Below are positions 26,301 to 33,431 of a DNA stretch of 45,795 nt, in pieces. Within the stretch, counting starts at the first letter, position 1. Every line of letters starts with the position of its first letter. Location of the stretch: the NCBI RefSeq assembly GCF_963678425.1, contig NZ_OY782856.1:1-45795 (forward strand), read 5' to 3'. A model generated the notes under the pieces. The model made no database searches, was not told the origin of the DNA, and saw only the letters and a list, made by a program, of their open reading frames with translations. The DNA is from an uncultured Bacteroides sp. GTDB taxonomy: Bacteria > Bacteroidota > Bacteroidia > Bacteroidales > Bacteroidaceae. A program made the translations under genes and the position numbers.

Positions 26301-27791
26301 AGAGTACTTAAAGGATTGCAAACACGTTTACGTCCTGTTATAATGACGGCCGCTGCTGCTTCGTTGGGCTTTTTACCAATGGCATTGTCAACCTCTGCCG
26401 GGGCAGAAGTACAAAAACCTTTGGCCACAGTTGTTATTGGCGGACTTATCACGGCCACATTGCTTACGCTGGTTATTCTTCCGGTATTTTATATTCTGTT
26501 CTCTACTCATAGCTTTAGGTTTTTGTTCAAACGTAAATCGACAAAAGTGCTATCCGTTTCGTTGTTGCTACTTATCGGATCATCAGCTTTTAATAATGCA
26601 GAGGCTCAGCAACCAAAATCAATCAGTTTGCATGATGCCATTCAATTAGCTTTGGAGAATAACTTATCTGTTCGTTCGTCTACTTATTCGGTCGATGCTC
26701 AGAAAGCGCTGAAAGGTGCTTCGCTGGATTTAGGAAAAACCAATATTGATATGCAGTATGGCCAGTTTAACTCGTATTCCAAAGATAATGGTTATACTGT
26801 ATCACAATCGTTTGCCTTTCCTACGGTTTACATTAATCAGAATAAGCTGGCTAATGCTAAAGTAAAAAGCAGCGAATGGCAGCTGAAGGGTTCACAACTA
26901 GAAACTGCTACACAGGTAAAACTGGTCTATTGGCAACTGGCATACTTGCACTCAAAACAAAGCTTGTTAAGTTATCAGGATAGTTTGTTAACAGGCTTTC
27001 TGAAGGCTGCAGAATTAAGAACTAAAGTAGGTGAAACCAATAAACTGGAAATGATTACTGCACGTTCCCAAAGTTTGGAAGTAAAGAATCAGTTACGTCA
27101 GACAATAGCTGATATGGGTATTTTTAAGCGTAAGCTGCAAACCCTGTTAAATAGTGAAATCCTGTTTTCTCCTGTTGATTCAGTGCTGAAGCGGCTTGAG
27201 TATATTCCTGTAATAGACAGCCTGGCTATTGCTCAGAATCCTTCGTTGGGTTATGTGCAACAGCAGGTAGAAGTTTCACAATTTGAGAGAAAACTGGAAA
27301 AAAGTCGCATGATGCCCGATTTTAGTATAGGCTATTCCAGTCAAACATTAATTGGTACTCAAGATGTAAACGGTATTCCGCGGACTTTTGGAAGGGGAGA
27401 TCGTTTTACTGGTGTGCACGTTGGTGTTGCAGTTCCTCTTTGGTTTGTTGCCAATACATCAAAAAATAAAGTTGCAAAGATTGGCGAAAAGATAGCTAGA
27501 ACCAATGCAGAAAGCTATACCAAAGAACTCTCAGGCAGTTATCGCTCATTACTCGATGAATATAGTAAATATTCAGGGAGCGTAGATTATTATGAGCAAC
27601 AAGCTATCCCTGAGGCTAATTTAATCATAGAGCAATCTACCCGCAGTTACAAATCCGGTGCAATAGATTATCTTGAATATGTGCTAAGTCTTGGCAGAGC
27701 TTTGAACATAAGGCAAAGTTATCTGGATGCCCTTAACAGCTATAACCAAACCATTATTAATATTGAATTTATTACAGGTAAAACGTTTTAA
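23400..27791 (+). CDS. CzcA-type heavy-metal RND efflux pump fused to a TolC-like outer-membrane channel
   Basis: 1463 aa, two proteins in one. Residues 1 to about 1040 are a complete HME-RND pump: an N-terminal membrane helix, two periplasmic loops and twelve membrane segments. The proton-relay signature in TM4 is DFGLIVDGAVIIVES, giving D400, D406 and E413, the pattern of divalent (Zn/Co/Cd) CzcA pumps and not of Cu/Ag CusA. After the last membrane helix comes a Lys/Arg-rich stretch, a hydrophobic run 'KVLSVSLLLLIGSSAF' and 'NNAEAQ' (to residue 1070). This is a typical signal peptide with an AxA-Q cleavage site. Residues 1071-1463 are a TolC-like outer-membrane efflux domain ('SISLHDAIQLALENNLSVRS'). 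Signal peptidase could therefore split the product. The adaptor gene starts 2 bp after the stop. Confidence 0.93.
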   Translation: MIERIIHFSIKNKFIIGLFVVALIGWGTYSLTRLPVDAIPDITNNQVQIISIAPSLAVQEVESVITAPIEVAVANIPDIIELRSISRLGLSVITVVFKDNVDVYWARQQLNERLKEAEEVIPAGLAKTELAPISSGLGEIFQYRLAVDKGYEKKYTPMDLRTIQDWVVRREMLGTPGVAEINSYGGFVKQYEIAVNPERLRSMNLTLTDIFGALEKNNENTGSAYIDKKPTAYFIRGIGLVKTLEDIQKIVVKSNSSGIPVLIRDVATVQYGSATRYGAFVVDGSEAVGGVVMMLKGANAHEVIDNVETRIASIQKSLPKGVKIEPFLNRSDLVGRAIGTVSRNLIEGALIVIFILVLLLGNVRAGLIVASVIPLSMLFAISLMNLFGVSGNLMSLGAIDFGLIVDGAVIIVESVVHRITQGKLHNSGVKVFSQEQMDESVLESAKRMMSSATFGQVIILIVYLPIMALVGVEGKMFRPMAQVVTFALIGAAILSLTYVPMASALFLSKKTEHKQSFSDKLMDKIHKAFNPVILFALKRKLLVSVSAIVLFLLSLLVFSGLGGEFIPQLEEGDLAAGVVTLQGGSLSNTVEVVEKANKILLDNFPEIKHVVCKIGAGEIPTDPTPMETGDYIITLKDKSEWTSAETREELVEKMQEKLIPLAGVKFEFQQPIQMRSNELLSGSKQDVAIKIFGDDLNTLADKAADVEKIIKNIKGVEDISVEKVTGLAQVQINFNRDRLAQYGLSIDDVNRVLRAAFAGSQAGVVYDEEKRFDLVVRLDKDYRQSLDDVKNLSVALPNGVQIPFDQVADISIQSGPAQVSREDTKRRITIGFNVRNRDVQSVIKDVASKIDKKVSLPTGYYVSYGGQFKNLEAAKDRLAIALPVALLLIFVLLYFTFHSVKQTLLIYTAVPMSAIGGVFALWLRGMNFSISAGVGFIALFGVAVLNGIVLISEFNRLEKKGVEDITERVLKGLQTRLRPVIMTAAAASLGFLPMALSTSAGAEVQKPLATVVIGGLITATLLTLVILPVFYILFSTHSFRFLFKRKSTKVLSVSLLLLIGSSAFNNAEAQQPKSISLHDAIQLALENNLSVRSSTYSVDAQKALKGASLDLGKTNIDMQYGQFNSYSKDNGYTVSQSFAFPTVYINQNKLANAKVKSSEWQLKGSQLETATQVKLVYWQLAYLHSKQSLLSYQDSLLTGFLKAAELRTKVGETNKLEMITARSQSLEVKNQLRQTIADMGIFKRKLQTLLNSEILFSPVDSVLKRLEYIPVIDSLAIAQNPSLGYVQQQVEVSQFERKLEKSRMMPDFSIGYSSQTLIGTQDVNGIPRTFGRGDRFTGVHVGVAVPLWFVANTSKNKVAKIGEKIARTNAESYTKELSGSYRSLLDEYSKYSGSVDYYEQQAIPEANLIIEQSTRSYKSGAIDYLEYVLSLGRALNIRQSYLDALNSYNQTIINIEFITGKTF

Positions 27792-27793
27792 AA

Positions 27794-28987
27794 ATGAGTA
27801 ATATGTCAAAATATAATTTTTTATCGCGATTCTTCCTATTAGCTTTTATAACAGCATTAGTATCATGTAACGGTAATAAGAAGGCAAACGAAGAAAGTAA
27901 AGAAACTGAAGTAATTCCTGAAGATATCGTGGAAATGCGTTCCGATCAGATTAAACTTGCAGATATTCAACTTGGGAAAATAGAAATGCGTTCTCTTAGT
28001 GGCACAACAAAAGTTAATGGTTTGATTTCCGTTGCTCCCCAGAATCTTGCAACTGTGTGTGCACCAATGGGAGGCTATGTAAAGAAGACTTCTTTAATTC
28101 CCGGAAGTTCAGTTCATAAGGGGCAGGTACTTGCTGTTATTGAAAATCCGGAATTTATTGATATTCAACAGAATTATCTTGAAGCCAGAAATAAATATAG
28201 ATTTGCCGAAGCAGAGTATAAGCGTCATTCTGAACTGTATAAGAACGATGTATCCTCTCAGAAAAACATGCAACAGATCACTACTGATTATAAAAATCTT
28301 AAAGTAGAGGTAAATGCATTGAAACAGAAACTGACTCTTATTGGCATTAATCCGGCCAAGCTTACTGAAAACAATATTTGTCGTTCGGCTGTGATAACAT
28401 CTCCTATAACCGGATACGTAAAGACGGTGAATGTAAATATTGGGAAATATGTTACCCCGGCGGATATTATGTTTGAAGTGGTAAATAGTGATAAGCTGTT
28501 TCTTGAACTGACTTTATTTGATAAGGATGCAGCCCAGGTGGATAAAGGACAGAAAATACGCTTCTTCATTAATAATGAAACAGAGCAGCACGAAGCCCTC
28601 GTATATCAGACAGGTAAATCTGTTAATGAAGATAAGACTTATAAAGTGTATGCCAATGTTCTTGGAAAATGCAAAAATGTGCTACCCGGAATGTATGTGA
28701 ATGCAGTTATTGAAACATCAGGTCATAGCGTTGCTTCTGTACCTTCGGATGCTGTGGTTAGCTTTGATGATAAAGATTATATTTTTGTGTTCGACAAGAA
28801 TAAGCAGGAGGGAGGTAAACCTTTTACCGAATATCGTATGATTGAAGTACGCAAGGGTGTTACAGATAGTGGTTATACAGAAATTATCTTGCCGGAGAAG
28901 TTTAATATTAACGCAGCAAAGGTGGTTGTTAATGGGGCATATAATCTGCTTTCTGCCAAGAAAAATGCAGGAGAAATGAGCTGCTAA
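27794..28987 (+). CDS. CzcB-type periplasmic adaptor (membrane fusion) lipoprotein
   Basis: 397 aa lipoprotein (lipobox 'ALVSC', Cys 25 from ATG 27794; a second ATG is at 27803). The body follows the RND adaptor plan: a biotinyl-lipoyl half ('APMGGYVKKTSLIPGSSVHKGQVLAVI'), an alpha-helical hairpin (about 120-185), the second lipoyl half ('SPITGYVKTVNVNIGKYVTPADIMFEV'), then beta-barrel and membrane-proximal domains. It would link the inner-membrane pump to the outer-membrane channel. No His-rich N-terminus is present. The gene is last in the operon; a terminator begins 28 bp after the stop. Confidence 0.92.
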   Translation: MSNMSKYNFLSRFFLLAFITALVSCNGNKKANEESKETEVIPEDIVEMRSDQIKLADIQLGKIEMRSLSGTTKVNGLISVAPQNLATVCAPMGGYVKKTSLIPGSSVHKGQVLAVIENPEFIDIQQNYLEARNKYRFAEAEYKRHSELYKNDVSSQKNMQQITTDYKNLKVEVNALKQKLTLIGINPAKLTENNICRSAVITSPITGYVKTVNVNIGKYVTPADIMFEVVNSDKLFLELTLFDKDAAQVDKGQKIRFFINNETEQHEALVYQTGKSVNEDKTYKVYANVLGKCKNVLPGMYVNAVIETSGHSVASVPSDAVVSFDDKDYIFVFDKNKQEGGKPFTEYRMIEVRKGVTDSGYTEIILPEKFNINAAKVVVNGAYNLLSAKKNAGEMSC

Positions 28988-29189
28988 CAGATACTTTAGA
29001 GATTTGTAAAAACAAATAAGGCAGACCCTTATCGTCTGCCTTATTCTTTTTCCTGTTGTACGCCTTTTTTGAAGGAATCACTTTCCGATAGTTTATCGGA
29101 TGTCCGTGTTGTTCAATCTCCGCTTCCCTGCTTCCACGGCGAGCAGCCTTTACATAATCCATTAATGAATTACTTTTCTTCTTTTTCAT
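28929..29189 (-). CDS. Small basic protein, conserved-looking N-terminus
   Basis: 86 aa, highly basic at the N-terminus ('MKKKKSNSLMDYVKAARRGS', 'HPINYRKVIPSKKAYNRKK'). I believe similar 50-60 aa proteins occur across Bacteroides, but I cannot name a function. A TAACTTTG -7 box lies 18 nt before the ATG (29207-29214, minus strand), supporting a real gene with a very short leader. The last ~35 codons run through the terminator hairpin of the opposite operon and into czcB, so this extended C-terminus may have arisen by loss of an earlier stop. The role could be nucleic-acid binding, judged only from charge. Confidence 0.6.
   Translation of the reverse strand: MKKKKSNSLMDYVKAARRGSREAEIEQHGHPINYRKVIPSKKAYNRKKNKADDKGLPYLFLQISKVSVSSSFLLHFSWQKADYMPH
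29015..29050 (+). terminator. Intrinsic terminator of the metal efflux operon
   Basis: AATAAGGCAGA (29015-29025) is the exact complement of 29035-29045, with a 9-nt loop, followed by CTTTTTC. It lies inside the 3' part of the convergent small minus-strand frame. Confidence 0.85.
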
Positions 29190-29206
29190 TGCATATAAAT
29201 TTTGTG

Positions 29207-29214
29207 CAAAGTTA
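29207..29214 (-). promoter_or_regulatory. -7 promoter box for the small basic protein
   Basis: On the minus strand this reads TAACTTTG followed by GCAC, an exact TAnnTTTG match. It predicts transcription starting a few nucleotides before the ATG at 29189. Confidence 0.5.
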
Positions 29215-29449
29215 AGGGACTATTTTTATATTTCTATTAAAATAATTGAATATAATAGTTTTTCTTATAAAACAAAAAAATGGCATAGTTGCCCGCGCAC
29301 TCAAATCAGGCAGATCAGAAAGAAATTCTCACTGTTTTGATTTTCCTGTTTGTATATCTTATGCATTATGTTCTCTAATAAATGGTTAATTATGAATAGT
29401 GTTTAGATTAATTAGTCGGGCAATCTGAATAAGATTACTGGGAAATGAT

Positions 29450-29457
29450 TACTTTTG
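29450..29457 (+). promoter_or_regulatory. -7 promoter box for metA
   Basis: TACTTTTG followed by CAG is 31 bp before the metA start. The implied leader of about 25 nt is too short for a riboswitch. Confidence 0.5.
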
Positions 29458-29488
29458 CAGTTGATATAAAATTTTAGTTAAGAAGAAG

Positions 29489-30406
29489 ATGCCGTTAAAT
29501 TTACCTGATAAATTACCTGCTATTGAGTTGCTGAAGGAAGAGAATATCTTTGTTATTGATAATTCACGCGCCAGTCAGCAGGATATTCGTCCGCTGAAGA
29601 TTGTGATTCTCAATCTGATGCCGCTGAAAATTACTACAGAAACTGATTTGATCCGCCTGTTGTCAAACACGCCTCTCCAATTGGAAATCTTGTTCATGAA
29701 GCTGAAAAGCCATACTTCAAAGAATACTCCTATTGAGCACATGATGACATTTTATGAAGACTTTGAAGTAATGAAAAAAGAGAAGTATGATGGTATGATT
29801 ATCACCGGTGCTCCGGTAGAGCAGATGGATTATCAGAATGTTACTTACTGGGACGAGATAACGGAAATCTTTGATTGGGCCAGAACTCACGTTACATCTA
29901 CACTTTATATTTGCTGGGCTGCACAAGCCGGGCTATATCACTATTACGGTGTGCCTAAATATTCTTTGGATAAAAAGAAGTTTGGTGTATTTGCCCACAC
30001 ACCCAATGATTTACTTAATCCCATATTCCGTGGCTTTGATGATGTGTTTTATGTACCTCACAGCCGCCATACGGAAATAAGAAGAGAAGATATCCTGAAA
30101 GTACCGGAACTTGAGATTCTTTCAGAGTCCGATGGCGCAGGAGTCTACCTGGTAATGGGAAGAAACGGAAGGGAATTCTTTGTAACCGGTCATTCCGAAT
30201 ATTCTCCTAATACACTTGATGAGGAGTATAAACGTGATCTTGATAAAGGACTCGATATAGAAATGCCGTGTAATTACTATCGCGATAATAATCCTGAAAA
30301 TGAGCCGTTGGTTCGTTGGCGTGGTCATGCCAATTTATTGTTTTCTAACTGGTTGAATTATTTTGTTTATCAGGAAACTCCGTTTAATATTGACGATATC
30401 AAATGA
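29489..30406 (+). CDS. metA: Homoserine O-acyltransferase (MetA), predicted acetyl-CoA dependent
   Basis: 305 aa cytoplasmic enzyme of methionine synthesis that activates homoserine by acylation. The catalytic Cys142 ('LYICWAAQAGL'), His235 and Glu237 ('VTGHSEYSP') sit at the standard MetA positions. Residue 111 is Glu ('TGAPVEQMDY'). In this family Glu111 marks acetyl-CoA users and Gly111 succinyl-CoA users, so the product is probably O-acetylhomoserine despite the usual 'succinyltransferase' label. The start ATG follows 'AAGAAGAAG'. The stop overlaps the next start in ATGA (30403-30406), so it is translationally coupled to the U32 gene. Confidence 0.95.
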   Translation: MPLNLPDKLPAIELLKEENIFVIDNSRASQQDIRPLKIVILNLMPLKITTETDLIRLLSNTPLQLEILFMKLKSHTSKNTPIEHMMTFYEDFEVMKKEKYDGMIITGAPVEQMDYQNVTYWDEITEIFDWARTHVTSTLYICWAAQAGLYHYYGVPKYSLDKKKFGVFAHTPNDLLNPIFRGFDDVFYVPHSRHTEIRREDILKVPELEILSESDGAGVYLVMGRNGREFFVTGHSEYSPNTLDEEYKRDLDKGLDIEMPCNYYRDNNPENEPLVRWRGHANLLFSNWLNYFVYQETPFNIDDIK

Positions 30407-32226
30407 TGAAACCAAGAAAAATAGAACTACTGGCTCCTGCAAAAAATCTGGAGTGTGGAATAGAAGCGATTAATCATGGAGCAGATGCGGTGTATATCGG
30501 CGCACCAAAGTTTAGTGCACGGGCTGCTGCCGGAAATACATTGGAAGATATTGCCGCATTAGTCGAGCATGCTCATCTGTATAATGCTAAGATTCATGTT
30601 GCACTAAATACAATTCTTCGCGATGACGAGCTGAAGGAAACCGAAGAATTGATTTGGGAACTATACAAAGTGGGAGTGGATGCGCTTATTGTGCAGGATA
30701 TGGCCATAACCCGAATGAATTTGCCGCCTATTGCCCTTCATGCCAGTACGCAGAATGATAACCGTACACCTGAAAAGGTACAGTTTATGGAAGCTACTGG
30801 ATTTGAACAGGTGGTGCTTCCCAGGGAACTCTCCCTAGCTGAGATAAAGAAAATACATGAAGCTACTGATGTTGCTCTGGAAGTGTTTGTTCACGGCGCT
30901 TTGTGCGTGAGCTATAGCGGACAGTGCTACGTGAGTCAGGCTCTTTATGGTAGAAGTGCCAATAGAGGAGAGTGCGCACAGGTTTGTCGCCTTCCGTTTA
31001 ACCTTGTTGATGCTAACGGAGAGGTGATTGTTCGCAACAAACACCTGCTTTCACTCAAAGACCTTAACCAGTCCGAACATCTGGAAGAATTGCTGGATGC
31101 AGGTGTTACTTCATTGAAAATTGAAGGACGACTGAAAGATGTATCTTATGTGAAGAATGTAACGGCCTATTATCGCAAGAAACTTGATGAGATAATTGAA
31201 CGCCGGCCAGAATATATCCGGGCTTCTTCCGGACATTGCAAGTATGAATTTACTCCTCAGCTGGACAAGAGTTTCAGCCGTGGTGCTACAAATTATTTCC
31301 TGTTCAATCGCTCCAAAGATATTTCCTCTATGGACACTCCGAAATCCTTGGGTGAGGAGATGGGAACGGTGAAAGAACTGAGAGGAAACTACCTTACCGT
31401 GGCAGGTGTAAAGTCGTTTAACAATGGCGATGGGGTATGTTACATCAATGAACAGGGAGATCTCACCGGTTTCCGCATTAACAAGGTGGAGGCTAACAAA
31501 CTCTTTCCTCACGAAATGCCGGATGTGAAACCCCGCACAGTGCTTTACCGGAATTTCGACCAGGAGTTCGAGAAACTATTGGCGCGTAAATCGGCAGACC
31601 GGAAGATTAATGTGGAATTCAGCCTTGCAGAAAATAATTTTGGTTTCACGCTTTCTGTGAAAGACGAAGATGGAAACGCTGTGAGCGTAACACTTCCCCG
31701 GGAAAAAGAGCTTGCCCGCACACCGCAAACGGATAATCTCCGCAATCAACTGAGTAAATTGGGAAATACACTGTTTGAAGCTGTACGGATTGATGTGGAC
31801 TTTCAGGAAAACTGGTTCATTCCTGCTTCGGTATTGGCTGAGCTAAGACGAGACACTGTTTATAAGTTGCTTCAGACACGGAAGATTAATTTCCGCCGTT
31901 CATCAAAAAAGATACAACCCACGCATCATCAGTTCCCGAAAACCGAACTTACCTATCTGGGCAACGTGATGAATGCTGAGGCTGAGTCGTTCTATCTGGA
32001 TCATGGGGTGAAAAGTGTTCTGCCTGCTTTCGAAAAAGTTCCGGTGGAAGGTGCCACGGTGATGTTCTGTAAGTATTGTATTCGCTATAACTTAGGTTAT
32101 TGTCCCGTTCATCAGGGAGGAAAGTCACCCTATACAGAGCCTTATTATCTGACATACAAGGATAAAAAATTTCGCTTATCGTTTGACTGTAAGAAGTGTG
32201 AAATGAAAGTGATTAATGAACAATGA
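30403..32226 (+). CDS. Peptidase U32 family protein (RlhA/TrhP-like)
   Basis: 607 aa. The N-terminal U32 barrel starts 'KIELLAPAKNLECGIEAINHGADAVYIG' and contains 'LHASTQNDN'. The cysteine cluster C168, C175, C191 and C195 ('HGALCVSYSGQCYVSQ', 'NRGECAQVCR') fits an Fe-S site. A C-terminal extension carries more cysteines ('FCKYCIRYNLGYCPVHQGG', 'FDCKKCEMK'). U32 proteins were once called collagenases, but several are now known to hydroxylate 23S rRNA (RlhA) or tRNA uridine (TrhP). The RNA-modification role is the better guess; protease activity is doubtful. The next gene overlaps or closely follows the stop. Confidence 0.9.
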   Translation: MMKPRKIELLAPAKNLECGIEAINHGADAVYIGAPKFSARAAAGNTLEDIAALVEHAHLYNAKIHVALNTILRDDELKETEELIWELYKVGVDALIVQDMAITRMNLPPIALHASTQNDNRTPEKVQFMEATGFEQVVLPRELSLAEIKKIHEATDVALEVFVHGALCVSYSGQCYVSQALYGRSANRGECAQVCRLPFNLVDANGEVIVRNKHLLSLKDLNQSEHLEELLDAGVTSLKIEGRLKDVSYVKNVTAYYRKKLDEIIERRPEYIRASSGHCKYEFTPQLDKSFSRGATNYFLFNRSKDISSMDTPKSLGEEMGTVKELRGNYLTVAGVKSFNNGDGVCYINEQGDLTGFRINKVEANKLFPHEMPDVKPRTVLYRNFDQEFEKLLARKSADRKINVEFSLAENNFGFTLSVKDEDGNAVSVTLPREKELARTPQTDNLRNQLSKLGNTLFEAVRIDVDFQENWFIPASVLAELRRDTVYKLLQTRKINFRRSSKKIQPTHHQFPKTELTYLGNVMNAEAESFYLDHGVKSVLPAFEKVPVEGATVMFCKYCIRYNLGYCPVHQGGKSPYTEPYYLTYKDKKFRLSFDCKKCEMKVINEQ

Positions 32227-33283
32227 GAAAATGAAAAAGAGAAATCAGGAGATTTTGCAAAGTCAACGGGCTGTTTCGGTATTTAAGATGGCTCATCGAA
32301 CAAGACTGCTTTGTGGTGGTATGCGCAGTCTCTTATTCTTTTTTGCGATTTTTCTTTCGGTAGCTTTTTATTCCTGCAAGTATAAAGAACCCAATCTTGA
32401 TAAAGAAGAAATTCCCCAGAAAACCAAGGACTCTCTTTCTTATCTTTATAAATATCACTATACACTGAATAAAAACTTCGAAGTATGGTCGGATACTGTA
32501 AAATTGGCACAATTGCCTTTCAAAGATAAGTTTGTAACGATAAACAAAGGAGATCGGGTAGTAGTGGCGGAGTTTATGGTACAGCCGTCGGATTCAGTGG
32601 ATTCTGTCTGGGTAAAGGTGGCTCGTGACGAGAAAACACAAGGATGGATTCACAAATCAACCGTAGTGAATAACTTTGTTCCGGTCGATCTTGAATCTCA
32701 GGCTATATTCCTGTTCAGCCATACCCATGCGTCCTATTCGTTGATTGTGGTAACACTGGTGATGGCTATTTATCTTTTCAGGGTTTACCGGAAAAAGAAA
32801 CTAATGCTGGTCTATTTTAACGACATAAACAGTTTATATCCGCTGATGCTTTGTTTTCTGCTGGCCTTTGCGGCGACTCTCTATGAAAGTGTGCAGATGT
32901 TTGCTCCCGAAACGTGGCAGCATTATTACTTTAATCCTACTCTGAGTCCATTTAAAGTCCCTCTTGTTCTAGGTGTTTTTGTACTGAGTCTGTGGGCTTT
33001 CATTGTTGTATTTCTGGCATCTCTTGAGGATTTATTTCACGAACTTTCTGCCTCCTCTGCATTCTTGTATTTGCTGGGACTGGCGGCTTGCTGCATCTTT
33101 TGCTATTTCTTTTTCATTATTGCCACCTCGTTTTATGTGGGATATATGTTTTTGCTCTTTTTCTTTTATATTCTGGTGAAAAGGATCAATGGAAGAATGA
33201 CGTATAAATACCGTTGTGGTAAGTGTGGAGCACTGATGAAAGAAAAAGGTGAATGCCCTTCCTGCGGAGCTGTCAACGAATAA
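32216..33283 (+). CDS. Membrane protein with SH3-like and C-terminal zinc-ribbon segments
   Basis: Up to 355 aa, function unknown. A hydrophobic N-terminal segment ends 'SVAFYSC', which looks like a lipobox (about residue 54 from this start). A periplasmic SH3b-like region follows ('DTVKLAQLPFKDKFVTINKGDRVVVAEF', 'WVKVARDEKTQGWIHKSTV'), then four or five membrane helices (about 175-330). The cytoplasmic C-terminal zinc ribbon is 'YRCGKCGALMKEKGECPSCGAVNE'. The start is uncertain: ATG 32216 overlaps the U32 gene by 11 nt, ATG 32231 lies 4 nt after it, and ATG 32321 would put the lipobox near residue 19. It is probably co-transcribed with metA and U32. Confidence 0.75.
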   Translation: MNNEKMKKRNQEILQSQRAVSVFKMAHRTRLLCGGMRSLLFFFAIFLSVAFYSCKYKEPNLDKEEIPQKTKDSLSYLYKYHYTLNKNFEVWSDTVKLAQLPFKDKFVTINKGDRVVVAEFMVQPSDSVDSVWVKVARDEKTQGWIHKSTVVNNFVPVDLESQAIFLFSHTHASYSLIVVTLVMAIYLFRVYRKKKLMLVYFNDINSLYPLMLCFLLAFAATLYESVQMFAPETWQHYYFNPTLSPFKVPLVLGVFVLSLWAFIVVFLASLEDLFHELSASSAFLYLLGLAACCIFCYFFFIIATSFYVGYMFLLFFFYILVKRINGRMTYKYRCGKCGALMKEKGECPSCGAVNE

Positions 33284-33292
33284 TAGAAAGAG

Positions 33293-33387
33293 AAAACCTC
33301 TCCATCAGAAATAGAAAAAAATATCATAGTTTCCTAACCATGATCTAAGCAAGTTATTGCTATGCCTATTCTCAACAGAGAGGTTTT
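33293..33387. terminator. Bidirectional terminator-like structured region
   Basis: AAAACCTCTC (33293-33302) pairs with GAGAGGTTTT (33378-33387) across a 75-nt interior. The interior holds smaller dyads: ATCAT...ATGAT and AGCAA-gtta-TTGCT. It lies between two convergent genes and has T-rich flanks on both sides, so it may stop both transcripts. Confidence 0.5.
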
Positions 33388-33431
33388 TATAAAAAAAGAA
33401 ACAGGGTGTTTTTCCCGGTTCCCCTTATCTT

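Noticed and set aside
29215..29488. SAM or other riboswitch ahead of metA
   Set aside because: The -7 box at 29450 leaves a leader of only about 25 nt, and I see no riboswitch core upstream.
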